Shown here: piece by piece, positions 8,049 to 16,145 of the stretch
Position numbering within the stretch: position 1 is the stretch's first letter
Layout: every line of letters begins with the position of its first letter
NCBI RefSeq assembly: GCF_018688335.1
Contig: NZ_CP061316.1
Location: forward strand, 1,178,001-1,242,000
Origin: Polynucleobacter sp. AP-Jannik-300A-C4
GTDB lineage: Bacteria; Pseudomonadota; Gammaproteobacteria; Burkholderiales; Burkholderiaceae
DNA: 64,000 nucleotides
Direction of reading: 5' to 3'
Position numbers and translations under genes: made by a program
The notes under the pieces: generated by a model
The model's input: the letters and a program-made list of their open reading frames with translations, nothing else
Told to the model about the DNA's origin: nothing
Databases searched by the model: none

Positions 8049-8930
8049 ATGAGCATTCCTTCCGAACTGAGATCTCTCGAGCTTGTTACTCGACTCAAGC
8101 GAGCACCCTCAGAACATAAAGGGAATGCTGGCAAAGTCCTGCTGGTTGGTGGTGCACCCGGCATGGCTGGCGCACTGTTGCTCTCCGGTAGCGCAGCGCT
8201 TCACTTAGGGGCTGGCTGGACGATATTGGAGATGCTAGATCCAACGGCTGCTCATGCAATGCCAGAGCAGGCTGAGTTAATGGTGCGCTTAGCGAGCTTT
8301 AATGCCCAAGAACAACTCGAAGCTACTGCTCCCGATGTCATTGCGATTGGCCCAGGCCTTGGTTTTTCAGCGCTGGCAAGAGATTGGTTAGTTGCCACAC
8401 TGCACTACCCAAATGCGCCTGTGGTGATTGATGCCGATGCACTCAATTTAATTGCCGATACCCCTGAGTACTTAGATCTTCTCAAGCAGCGTAATCAAGC
8501 CTACCCAGGCATGAGTGTTCTCACCCCGCACCCAGGAGAGGCTGCACACCTGCTCAATACGACAAGCGATGTCGTGCAAGCAAATCGTTTGGCCGCATTA
8601 TCAGATCTCATCACACTCACCAACTCCATTGTTGCACTCAAGGGTCAACATACACTGATAGGCTCACCCCTTAATGCAGCCATGCAGTGCCAACAAGGCA
8701 ATCCTGGTATGGCTGTCGGTGGCATGGGGGATGTATTAACGGGTAGCATTGCTGCTATTGCCGCTCAAGGCCTTCGCCATGATCTCAATTTATGGGAAGC
8801 GAGCTGTATTGGGGTTCAGCTTCATGCCTCTGCAGCAGATAGCTTGGTGGCCAAGGAAATTGGTCCTATTGGACTTACTCCAACAGAGGTTATTTTGGAG
8901 ATGCGGAGCTTGCTCAATAAACTGTTATAA
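8049..8930 (+). CDS. nnrD: ADP-dependent NAD(P)HX dehydratase (stand-alone)
   Basis: The enzyme dehydrates the S form of NAD(P)HX hydrate back to NAD(P)H using ADP or ATP. The 293-residue protein shows the ribokinase-like signatures of the YjeF C-terminal domain: GNAGKVLLVGGAPGMAGALLLS, a DVIAIGPGLG segment near residue 97, VIDADALNL, LTPHPGEAAHLL and the anion-hole motif NPGMAVGGMGDVLTG near residue 220. The NAD(P)HX epimerase half (YjeF N-domain) is absent, so the epimerase must be encoded elsewhere or this gene was split from it. An EamA-type exporter gene follows 6 nt downstream, probably co-transcribed. Confidence 0.93.
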   Translation: MSIPSELRSLELVTRLKRAPSEHKGNAGKVLLVGGAPGMAGALLLSGSAALHLGAGWTILEMLDPTAAHAMPEQAELMVRLASFNAQEQLEATAPDVIAIGPGLGFSALARDWLVATLHYPNAPVVIDADALNLIADTPEYLDLLKQRNQAYPGMSVLTPHPGEAAHLLNTTSDVVQANRLAALSDLITLTNSIVALKGQHTLIGSPLNAAMQCQQGNPGMAVGGMGDVLTGSIAAIAAQGLRHDLNLWEASCIGVQLHASAADSLVAKEIGPIGLTPTEVILEMRSLLNKLL

Positions 8931-8936
8931 AACTGC

Positions 8937-9917
8937 ATGCAATCCGCTAGCGAAACTCTTCAACACCGTCGTTACATTTACGGCCTCTTAATGGCCGGCT
9001 TAGGTTCTGTGCTTTTTTCCGGAAAAGCGATTCTCATTAAGCTCGCCTTTAGCTACGGTGCAAATGCAGAAACTTTGATTGCTTTACGCATGTTGATGGC
9101 TCTCCCTCTCTTCTGGGGGATTTTTTGGTGGCACTCACGTAAACAGTTCATGAGCCCCCTCACTTGGCGAGATCAAGTGAAGATATTTGTTCTGGGATTC
9201 ATGGGTTACTTTCTATCTAGCTATCTCGATTTTCTGGGTCTTCAATACATCTCTGTTGGCTTGGAACGCATTGTTCTGTATCTCACGCCAACCATCGTGC
9301 TCTTGATTTCTTATTTTGTTCTCAATAAATCCATTAGTCGTTTGCAGTGGTACGCGCTTGCTGTTGGATATCTTGGTGTCATTGCGGTATTTATCCAGGA
9401 TGCCAGTTCGACTGGCACCTTGGCAGTGCTCGGCATGTTACTGGTCTTTGCAAGTGCATGCTCCTATGCGATCTACATGATTGGCTCTGGAGAAATGGTG
9501 AAGCGTGTGGGTAGCGTACGCTTAGTGGTCTATGCCAGCTCTGCCTCTGCACTTCTCAGTGTGATTCAGATTCTGATTTACGAACCTTCGGCTGTATTTA
9601 CGCAAGTGCAGCAGATCTATTGGCTCAGCCTTCTCAATGCAAGCCTTTGCACAGTCATTCCAATGCTCTTGATCATGATTGCAATCAACCGTATTGGCTC
9701 ACCCTTAGTTGCTCAAGCCGGAATACTCGGCCCTGTCTCAACACTCTTTATGGGATGGCTTGTACTCTCCGAGCCGATTACCTGGATTCAGATTATTGGG
9801 ATGAGCTTGGTGATGGGGGCAATGTGGTTGCTAGTACGTAACGATGGCACTAGCAAGCAAAAAGAGTCGAGCTCAACAAAGCCTTTGGACCTTGAGGGAT
9901 CTGACCCCCTCAATTAG
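8937..9917 (+). CDS. EamA/DMT-family transporter
   Basis: The 326-residue protein has ten predicted membrane helices arranged as two EamA repeats (about 15-155 and 165-305). It shows typical features such as FLSSYLDFLGLQYISVGLERIVLYLTPTIVLL in the first repeat and LGPVSTLFMGWLVLSEPITW in the second. Members of the drug/metabolite transporter superfamily mostly export amino acids, purines or metabolites; the substrate here is unknown. It starts 6 nt after nnrD. A hairpin with stem TTGAGGG (9892-9898 with 9907-9913) lies in its last codons, without a T-run. A hydrophilic C-terminal tail of about 25 residues follows the last helix. Confidence 0.9.
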   Translation: MQSASETLQHRRYIYGLLMAGLGSVLFSGKAILIKLAFSYGANAETLIALRMLMALPLFWGIFWWHSRKQFMSPLTWRDQVKIFVLGFMGYFLSSYLDFLGLQYISVGLERIVLYLTPTIVLLISYFVLNKSISRLQWYALAVGYLGVIAVFIQDASSTGTLAVLGMLLVFASACSYAIYMIGSGEMVKRVGSVRLVVYASSASALLSVIQILIYEPSAVFTQVQQIYWLSLLNASLCTVIPMLLIMIAINRIGSPLVAQAGILGPVSTLFMGWLVLSEPITWIQIIGMSLVMGAMWLLVRNDGTSKQKESSSTKPLDLEGSDPLN

Positions 9918-9939
9918 TCCCTGAGTTAAAACCGAGAAT

Positions 9940-10221
9940 TTATTGTTGAGGAGCAGTAGGCTGAGGAGTTGCTGGTTGTTGAACTGCTTTTGCTTTTTTC
10001 TTCGATTTTTTCTTAGACTTCTTCTCTGCTTTCTTATCTTTCAGGGACTTCTTAGCACCCTTCTTGCTAGCTTTCTCTGCTTGAGCAGCAGGTGCTGCAG
10101 CAGGAGCAGCTAGTGGCGCTGGGGCTGTTACTGGGTCTGCCGCCATTACGCTCAGAGGTGATAAACCAATTGAGGCAGAAATGAGGGTAGCAAAAAACAG
10201 TTTTACAAAGCGGGCAGGCAT
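9940..10221 (-). CDS. small exported Ala/Lys/Pro-rich protein
   Basis: The 93-residue product has a cleavable signal peptide (LISASIGLSPLSVMAAD, cleavage near residue 28). The mature part is low complexity: an Ala/Pro stretch, a run of Lys-rich KKSKKKSKKKAK repeats around residues 52-78, and a Pro/Gln/Thr tail. Such very basic exported proteins occur in betaproteobacteria with no known role; it could bind envelope polyanions or nucleic acids. The ORF is on the minus strand between two plus-strand genes and stands alone. I do not recognise a named family. Confidence 0.65.
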   Translation of the reverse strand: MPARFVKLFFATLISASIGLSPLSVMAADPVTAPAPLAAPAAAPAAQAEKASKKGAKKSLKDKKAEKKSKKKSKKKAKAVQQPATPQPTAPQQ

Positions 10222-10301
10222 TAAAACTCCAAAATGTTTGTGGATAATTTGATAATACTCAATTATTTACCATTCATTCCTCATTTACCCAGGACCTGCC
10301 C

Positions 10302-10952
10302 ATGAACTCTTTTCCATCTGATATTTATACAGAACCGCAGGGATACTCAGTCAATACCCTGGAAAACTTAGGCCCCCTCACCCGCCTTGCTGGCATCTGG
10401 GAAGGCCAACGAGGATTGGATATCAAACCAAAAGCTGAGGGACCAAAGAAGCAGGTCTATACCGAACGTATTGAGATGCAGCCAATTGATCCGCAAACCA
10501 ATGGGCCGCAGCTGTTTTATGGATTGCGCTATCACCTTCACATTACCAAACCAGACCAAGTAAAAACTTATCATGATCAAGTTGGGTATTGGCTTTGGGA
10601 GCCCGCAACCGGGCTGATCGTTCACACCCTTACCATCCCACGAGGCATGGTCACTATGGCAACAGGAAAAGCTTCCGCCAATGCAACTCAGTTTGAGTGT
10701 GTAGCCAAAATTGATGATCCAACTGCTGGTATCTCATCAAGTCCTTTTCTAGACTATGCCTTCAAAACAATTGAGTACCGCATCATGGTGACCATCTTGG
10801 AAGATGGCACTTGGTCTTATGAGCAAGACACAGTGATAATGATCAAAGGCCAAACCGAAGCCTTTCATCATCTAGACACCAATGTACTGACAAAGGTAGG
10901 CGAAGCGACACCCAACCCTCTAGCTTTAGACGCAATGAAAAAGCCGTCCTAA
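10302..10952 (+). CDS. nitrobindin-like haem-binding beta-barrel protein (FABP-like)
   Basis: The 216-residue protein carries the nitrobindin/THAP4-like start LGPLTRLAGIWEGQRG (the GxWxG motif near residue 31-35), followed by strands such as YGLRYHLHI, HDQVGYWLWEPATGLIVHTLTIPRG and a long second half of the barrel. Nitrobindins bind ferric haem b through a His near the C-terminus and react with NO or peroxynitrite; here HHLDTN near residue 190 could supply it. The protein has no signal peptide and is probably cytoplasmic. The fold call is good; haem binding is family inference. The stop codon lies inside a terminator hairpin. Confidence 0.8.
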   Translation: MNSFPSDIYTEPQGYSVNTLENLGPLTRLAGIWEGQRGLDIKPKAEGPKKQVYTERIEMQPIDPQTNGPQLFYGLRYHLHITKPDQVKTYHDQVGYWLWEPATGLIVHTLTIPRGMVTMATGKASANATQFECVAKIDDPTAGISSSPFLDYAFKTIEYRIMVTILEDGTWSYEQDTVIMIKGQTEAFHHLDTNVLTKVGEATPNPLALDAMKKPS

Positions 10953-10961
10953 GACGGCCTT
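10938..10961. terminator. intrinsic terminator overlapping the nitrobindin stop codon
   Basis: Stem GCCGTC (10943-10948) pairs with GACGGC (10953-10958) across the 4-nt loop CTAA that contains the stop codon. Five A residues precede it, so on the minus strand it is a good GC-stem plus T-run terminator for the aminotransferase gene; on the plus strand the T-run is short (CTTTC). Confidence 0.75.
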
Positions 10962-10981
10962 TCGGGTTGAATCTTTATTAC

Positions 10982-12130
10982 TTAAGCTGGCTGTGCTTCA
11001 GTCTCAGTAATTTTTTCTAGAGCAGCAGCAAGATGACCAACTGTGCGATCAATATGTGCCAATTTTTCTAGGCCAAATAAACCAATTCGGAAAGTGCGGA
11101 AGTCTGGACGCTCATCACACTGCAGTGGCACGCCAGCAGCAGTTTGTAAACCCAGAGCAATAAACTTCTTACCAGACTGAATATCAGGGTCCTTGGTATA
11201 GCTCACTACTACGCCAGGAGACTGAAAGCCTTTTGCTGAAACTGAGTGGTAGCCGTTTGATACCAATAAGGCACGCACCTTCTCACCCAACTCTTGCTGC
11301 TTGGCTTTGAGTGCTGCGAAACCTAGAGACTGGGTTTCTTTCATCACATTACGCAAAATTTTGAGCGCATCAGTTGGCATGGTGGTGTGATACACGTGAC
11401 CACCCTTTTCGTAGGCTTCCATAATTTGGAGCCACTTCTTCAAGTCCATTGAGAAGCTGCTACTTTGTGTAGCGTCAATACGCTCGCGCGCCCTGTCGCC
11501 CATAGCAATCAATGCACAGCAAGGCGAGCTACTCCAGCCTTTTTGTGGCGCCGTAATGACTACGTCAACATTACAAGCCTTCATATCTACCCACATTGCA
11601 CCAGAGGCGATGCAATCGAGCACAAACAAACCATTCACTGAACGAACTGCTTCACCGACAGCCTTGAGATAGTCATCCGGCAAAATAATTCCGGCAGATG
11701 TTTCTACATGGGGAGCGAAAACCACTGCTGGCTTTTCTTTCTTAATGAAAGCAACCACCTCTTCAATAGGCGCTGGAGCAAACACACCCTGAGCGGTATC
11801 TTCTAATTGCTTACCTTTGATAACGGTAATGTCTTGGGTAATGTTGGCGAGATCAAAAATCTGCGTCCAACGATAGCTAAACCAACCATTGCGCAATACA
11901 AGGCACTTTTGATTATTGGCAAATTGGCGGGCAACTGCTTCCATACCAAAGGTACCGCTACCCGGAACAATCACTGCAGAGCTAGCGTTGTAAGCATCTT
12001 TCAAAACACTAGAGATATCCACCATGACTTTTTTGAACTCTTCAGACATGTGGTTTAGCGAACGATCGGTATAAACAACCGAAAACTCTAATAGTCCGTC
12101 TGGATCAACATTCGGGAGTAAGCCTGGCAT
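10982..12130 (-). CDS. class V aminotransferase (alanine-glyoxylate / serine-pyruvate type)
   Basis: This PLP enzyme of 382 residues shows PGSGTFGMEAVARQF (cofactor phosphate binding, near residue 57), FVLDCIASGAMWVDM with the PLP-ring Asp, and ITAPQKGWSSSPCCALIAM with the Schiff-base Lys in the order expected for fold type I class V enzymes. A C-terminal DFRTFRIGLFG closes the substrate site. The family transfers amino groups from Ala or Ser to glyoxylate or similar oxo acids. The precise substrate cannot be read from sequence. It stands alone; a divergent or upstream partner is not obvious, and a terminator lies at its 3' side. Confidence 0.88.
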   Translation of the reverse strand: MPGLLPNVDPDGLLEFSVVYTDRSLNHMSEEFKKVMVDISSVLKDAYNASSAVIVPGSGTFGMEAVARQFANNQKCLVLRNGWFSYRWTQIFDLANITQDITVIKGKQLEDTAQGVFAPAPIEEVVAFIKKEKPAVVFAPHVETSAGIILPDDYLKAVGEAVRSVNGLFVLDCIASGAMWVDMKACNVDVVITAPQKGWSSSPCCALIAMGDRARERIDATQSSSFSMDLKKWLQIMEAYEKGGHVYHTTMPTDALKILRNVMKETQSLGFAALKAKQQELGEKVRALLVSNGYHSVSAKGFQSPGVVVSYTKDPDIQSGKKFIALGLQTAAGVPLQCDERPDFRTFRIGLFGLEKLAHIDRTVGHLAAALEKITETEAQPA

Positions 12131-12234
12131 AGTAATTTCCTAGTAAATCGTATGATTAGGACTAAATGATACTGATTTAGCACTCTTTAGGTGGCGAAGC
12201 TTTGAAAATCAGCTTTTTCGGCAAATAAAGGGGG

Positions 12235-13143
12235 TTATGCACTTTTCCGTGCCGTGGAGGAAACCAATATTCCGACCACAATCAGGACAAAAGCTAGGCC
12301 ATGGAACAACTGAGGCGGATCCCCCAAAATTGCAGCCGAGAGCAGTGCTGTGAATAAGGGGATCAGGTTGGCAAAGAAAGCTGCCACCGTGGGTCCGGCA
12401 CCATTGACCCCCAAACCCCAGCAGCGATAGGCAATTAATGATGGGCCGATTGCCACAAAAACGATTAATGCCCCAGTCCAGTAGTTGAGATCAATAAAGG
12501 CATGACCCGTGGCAATCTCGACCCCCTCAAATAACATCGTCCACATAAATCCAATGAAAACCTGGGCCATTAAAAACTCAGCCCACGGCCACTGACGCTC
12601 AGTACTCTCTCCTGGACGGCTAATCATCCAGCTATAAAACGCCCAAAGAATCGTTGCCAACATGATGAACAAATCACCCATCACCACTTCCACACTTAAC
12701 AGGCTAGCAGGCTCACCACGGGTTAACACCACAGTGACGCCCACTAAAGAAACAAGCGCCCCTAGCATTTGTAATAGCGTTGGTTTCACTTGATATAAGA
12801 CAGCGCCAATCAAAAGCATCCAGATGGGCATGCTGGCCCCAATCAGGGTGACATTAATAGCCGTCGAGGTCTGCAGGGCAAGGTACAGGAGCACGTTATA
12901 GCTACCGACCCCCAATAAACCCAAGACTAGGAAACGGCTTTTGTTTTGCCAAAGCGCGCTGCTTGGCTTAAAAACTTTCCAGCCAAAGGGTAACAAGATC
13001 AAAGCTGCCAAACCCCAACGAACCGTACTTAAAGCAATTGGGGAAATGCTCCCTACCAACGCCCGCCCAGCTATTGCATTACCCGCCCAAAAAATGGTGG
13101 CAAGCGTTAAATAAAAGACGGTCGACAGGCTTAATTGAGGCAT
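12235..13143 (-). CDS. EamA/DMT-family transporter
   Basis: The 302-residue protein has ten membrane helices in two EamA repeats, with the usual first-repeat start TIFWAGNAIAGRALVG SISPIALSTVRWGLAALILLP split over helices 1-2 and a second repeat ending at GLAFVLIVVGILVSS. It belongs to the RhaT/EamA group of inner-membrane metabolite exporters; the substrate is unknown. The gene is 104 nt upstream of the aminotransferase gene on the same strand. A GGGCT/AGCCC hairpin (13169-13183) lies in its upstream region. It is not a close copy of the other EamA protein at 8937-9917. Confidence 0.9.
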   Translation of the reverse strand: MPQLSLSTVFYLTLATIFWAGNAIAGRALVGSISPIALSTVRWGLAALILLPFGWKVFKPSSALWQNKSRFLVLGLLGVGSYNVLLYLALQTSTAINVTLIGASMPIWMLLIGAVLYQVKPTLLQMLGALVSLVGVTVVLTRGEPASLLSVEVVMGDLFIMLATILWAFYSWMISRPGESTERQWPWAEFLMAQVFIGFMWTMLFEGVEIATGHAFIDLNYWTGALIVFVAIGPSLIAYRCWGLGVNGAGPTVAAFFANLIPLFTALLSAAILGDPPQLFHGLAFVLIVVGILVSSTARKSA

Positions 13144-13291
13144 TCAGAAGGATTTGACTAGGTAAGTGGGGCTTATTGAGCCCTAAGAGGGACTTTAACA
13201 AAGCATTGTAGAAACAAATGTCCGGTATTGCTAAGATAGAGCTTAGATTAGCATCGGCCATCTGGCATCAGCAACATACAAAGGGGTTTTA

Positions 13292-14437
13292 GTGGAAATC
13301 ATCACCAATATTGAAGATTTGCGGGTTTTACATCAAAAGCGCACCCCCAAGATGTTCTATGACTACGCAGATTCTGGTTCATGGACTGAATCTACCTACC
13401 GATCTAACGAATCCGATTTTCAGAAAATCAAACTGCGTCAACGTGTTGCAGTGAATATGACTAACCGCACCACCAAAACCACGATGGTGGGTCAAGAGGT
13501 GGCAATGCCAGTTGCGCTGGCTCCAACTGGCTTAACTGGCATGCAATATGCCGATGGTGAAATTCTGGCTGCGCGTGCCGCAGAAAAATTTGGTGTTCCC
13601 TTCTGCTTATCCACTATGAGCATTTGCTCTATTGAAGATGTTGCAGAACGAACCACTAAACCTTTTTGGTTCCAGCTTTATGTCATGAAAGACCGCGGTT
13701 TTATTGAGCGTCTAATTGAACGTGCCAAAGCAGCAAAATGCTCTGCTCTCGTGCTCACTTTAGATTTACAAATTCTAGGACAACGTCACAAAGATTTAAA
13801 AAATGGTTTGTCCGCACCTCCAAAGCTGACGCTCAAAAACATCATGAACATGATGACCAAGCCCCGCTGGTGTATGGGCATGGCAATGACTCCTCGCAGA
13901 ACCTTTCGCAATATTGTTGGTCATGCCACCGGTGTTGGCAATATGTCCTCCCTCTCCTCATGGACCGCTGAGCAGTTTGACCCAGGCCTTAGCTGGGATG
14001 ATGTGGAATGGATTAAAAAACTCTGGGGTGGCAAGCTCATTATTAAAGGGATTTTGGACGAAGAAGATGCCCGCTTAGCGGTTAACTCCGGCGCAGATGC
14101 CTTGATTGTCTCCAATCATGGTGGACGTCAGTTAGACGGCGCTATCTCCAGCATTAAAGCTTTACCAGGGATCGTCAATGCAGTTGGCAATGACATCGAG
14201 GTTTGGATGGATGGTGGTATTCGATCAGGTCAAGATGTGTTGAAGGCTTGGGCACTCGGTGCACGTGGCACCATGATCGGTCGCCCCTTCCTCTATGGCT
14301 TGGGTGCCATGGGTGAGGCTGGTGTAACCAAGTGTCTTGAGATCATTCATAAGGAACTGGATATCACAATGGCCTTCACTGGGCATCGCGACATTCAAAA
14401 TGTGACTAAAGATATTTTGTATCCAGGAACTTTTTAA
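13292..14437 (+). CDS. FMN-dependent alpha-hydroxyacid dehydrogenase (L-lactate type)
   Basis: The 381-residue TIM-barrel flavoprotein carries the catalytic motif SNHGGRQLDGA (His276 as base), FMN-binding APTGLTG and DGGIRSGQDVLKAWALGARGTMIGRP near the C-terminus, plus the conserved N-terminal YDYADSGS with an active-site Tyr. This family includes LldD L-lactate dehydrogenase, glycolate oxidase and mandelate dehydrogenase and passes electrons to quinone or O2. LldD is the most likely role, because the MNMMTKPRW membrane-loop region is present, but the exact acid is unproven. The start is GTG at 13292, preceded by AAAGGGG 7 nt upstream. Confidence 0.9.
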   Translation: MEIITNIEDLRVLHQKRTPKMFYDYADSGSWTESTYRSNESDFQKIKLRQRVAVNMTNRTTKTTMVGQEVAMPVALAPTGLTGMQYADGEILAARAAEKFGVPFCLSTMSICSIEDVAERTTKPFWFQLYVMKDRGFIERLIERAKAAKCSALVLTLDLQILGQRHKDLKNGLSAPPKLTLKNIMNMMTKPRWCMGMAMTPRRTFRNIVGHATGVGNMSSLSSWTAEQFDPGLSWDDVEWIKKLWGGKLIIKGILDEEDARLAVNSGADALIVSNHGGRQLDGAISSIKALPGIVNAVGNDIEVWMDGGIRSGQDVLKAWALGARGTMIGRPFLYGLGAMGEAGVTKCLEIIHKELDITMAFTGHRDIQNVTKDILYPGTF

Positions 14438-14532
14438 TATTCCACACCTCGCCAATTACCCCGAAATTTAATTGATTTGAAACGTAATCTGAATGCAGTG
14501 CATAACTCCGCACTCTCTATAGGTGGTAAAAA

Positions 14533-14724
14533 ATGAAACGTGTTGTAGACGTATATAAAGATCGAGGTCGTGAACTGGTTTGGACTTATGTCATTCACCT
14601 TGGCAATGTTGATTTTCATCCAGCCCAAATTGACTTTGAACAAGAGGCTCTGAGACTTTCTCAGCTTGATAAGCGCGGAACTCTGAACGAACTCAGCGCC
14701 AAAGCGAGACTTTCCGTTCGATAA
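14533..14724 (+). CDS. small protein of unknown function (63 aa)
   Basis: The 63-residue reading frame has a good ribosome site (AGGTGG, 7 nt before ATG) and a balanced soluble composition with a beta-like start (VVDVYKDRGRELVWTYVIHLGNVDF) split from a helical C-terminus. I do not recognise the family. It lies 95 nt after the hydroxyacid dehydrogenase gene and 21 nt before another small gene on the same strand, so the two may form a mini-operon. It has no signal peptide and no cysteine. Confidence 0.55.
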   Translation: MKRVVDVYKDRGRELVWTYVIHLGNVDFHPAQIDFEQEALRLSQLDKRGTLNELSAKARLSVR

Positions 14725-14745
14725 ATTTCACACTGACTCTGATAT

Positions 14746-14922
14746 ATGAAACCCTTAAGTAAAAAAGCCAAGATGGCAGTTGGATGGACGATTTTGATGA
14801 CTGTTATCGGCACTGCCATGCTGCATCAATGGGAATTCTTTGCCATGGGTTGCGCTTCCATTGCACTACTACTCCTTGCAAACCACTACGATCTATTGAA
14901 AGATCCTGAGGACAAAAAATAA
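14746..14922 (+). CDS. small two-helix membrane protein (58 aa)
   Basis: An ATG at 14746 opens a 58-codon frame ending in TAA at 14920-14922. The product begins with a basic stretch (MKPLSKKAKM), then has two hydrophobic helices (about 11-25 and 31-46, AVGWTILMTVIGTAML and FFAMGCASIALLLLA) and a charged tail LLKDPEDKK. It would be a hairpin in the inner membrane with both ends inside. No family is recognised. The ribosome site is weak, but the start lies 21 nt after the previous small gene, so translation may be linked to it. Confidence 0.55.
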   Translation: MKPLSKKAKMAVGWTILMTVIGTAMLHQWEFFAMGCASIALLLLANHYDLLKDPEDKK

Positions 14923-14965
14923 GGCCCCCATCTTTCGATAGAGGCCTGTATCAATCTTTTTAGTT

Positions 14966-16066
14966 TTATAGCGTTGGGTAGTCCGTATATCCCGCTTCTG
15001 CCCCGCCATAAAACGTTGCACGGTTATAGGGATTCAGGGCAGCACCCTGCTGGAAACGCTCTGCTAAGTCCGGATTAGCAATATACAAACGACCATAAGC
15101 TACAGCGTCTGCCAAGCCAGCCTCTAAAACGGCCTCACCCATAGCTTGATCATATCCACCAGCACTAATGAATTGACCCTGATATGCAGCTCGGAATATC
15201 TCTGAAGTAATTGGTGCCTCAGAGTTCACTTGATCATTACCGCCAGCAGTAGTAGATCGAGGTTCAATCATATGAACATAGGACAAGTGATAGCCATTGA
15301 GCTTTTGAATCACTGCGTTGAATAAGGCAATCGGATCGCTATCAGCAATGTCATTAAAGCTGCCGTAAGGTGATAAACGCACGCCAATACAATCATTTGA
15401 AAAGACCTTGGCAACCGATTCAATCACTTCGCCTAGTAGACGAATACGATTTTCAATTGAGCCACCATACTCGTCAGTACGTTGATTGGTTTTATCTTGT
15501 AAAAACTGATCCAATAAATAACCATTAGCAGAATGAATTTCCACACCATCAAAACCTGCCGCTTTGGCATTGGCTGCAGCCAATTCAAAATCTTTTAATA
15601 GGCAAGCAATATCTTCAGTCGTCATTGCCTTAGGAGTTTCATAATCGTGCAACTTACAGTCAGCGCCATAAGTTTGACCTGCAGGTGCAATGGCAGAAGG
15701 CGCTTCGGGAGCGCCCTGCTCAGGATGTAAGGAAGAATGAGAGATGCGACCTACATGCCAAAGTTGGGCAACCATCTTGCCACCCTTGGCATGCACTGCA
15801 TTCACAATCTCTTTCCAAGCAGCTGTTTGATCGGCAGAATAAATTCCAGGGGTTGCTGGATAGCCTTTTCCGATTGACGAAATTTGTGTTGCTTCGCTGA
15901 TGATGAGACCAGCACTTGCCCTTTGTGCATAGTATGTTTTTGCCAAAGGGTTAGGCACATCGCCTTCAATAGCGCGCATTCTGGTAAGTGGAGCCATCAC
16001 CAAGCGATTTTTTAATTCAATGGCGCCAAGTTTGACGGGGGTAAACATCATTTCTTTTCCAGACAT
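14966..16066 (-). CDS. old yellow enzyme family alkene reductase (NemA-like)
   Basis: This FMN flavoprotein of 366 residues starts with FTPVKLGAIELKNRLVMAPLTRMRA, has the substrate-anion pair in EIHSANGYLLDQFLQDKTNQRTDEYGG split as His-x-x-Asn near residue 178, and AYGRLYIANPDL near the C-terminus. NemA-type enzymes reduce activated C=C bonds such as N-ethylmaleimide and can reduce nitrate esters, using NADPH. It is a cytoplasmic detoxifying enzyme. It lies 79 nt downstream of oxyR on the same strand, which fits a role in electrophile or oxidative stress, although co-regulation is only inferred. Length is normal. Confidence 0.93.
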   Translation of the reverse strand: MSGKEMMFTPVKLGAIELKNRLVMAPLTRMRAIEGDVPNPLAKTYYAQRASAGLIISEATQISSIGKGYPATPGIYSADQTAAWKEIVNAVHAKGGKMVAQLWHVGRISHSSLHPEQGAPEAPSAIAPAGQTYGADCKLHDYETPKAMTTEDIACLLKDFELAAANAKAAGFDGVEIHSANGYLLDQFLQDKTNQRTDEYGGSIENRIRLLGEVIESVAKVFSNDCIGVRLSPYGSFNDIADSDPIALFNAVIQKLNGYHLSYVHMIEPRSTTAGGNDQVNSEAPITSEIFRAAYQGQFISAGGYDQAMGEAVLEAGLADAVAYGRLYIANPDLAERFQQGAALNPYNRATFYGGAEAGYTDYPTL

Positions 16067-16145
16067 GAACTACTTTCTTTTAAATTAGATACATTTATTA
16101 ATGGGGCAACTTTAGCAGGGATAGCATAGTCCTGCAGACACCCCG

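Noticed and set aside
12190..12234. Possible terminator after the EamA gene at 12235-13143
   Set aside because: The AAGCT/AGCTT pairing is short and AT-rich with no proper T-run after it on the minus strand.
14922..14950. Hairpin AGGCC/GGCCT between the small membrane gene and the old yellow enzyme gene
   Set aside because: The stem is 5 bp with a large internal loop and no adjacent T-run; it may be a weak terminator but is not strong enough to list.
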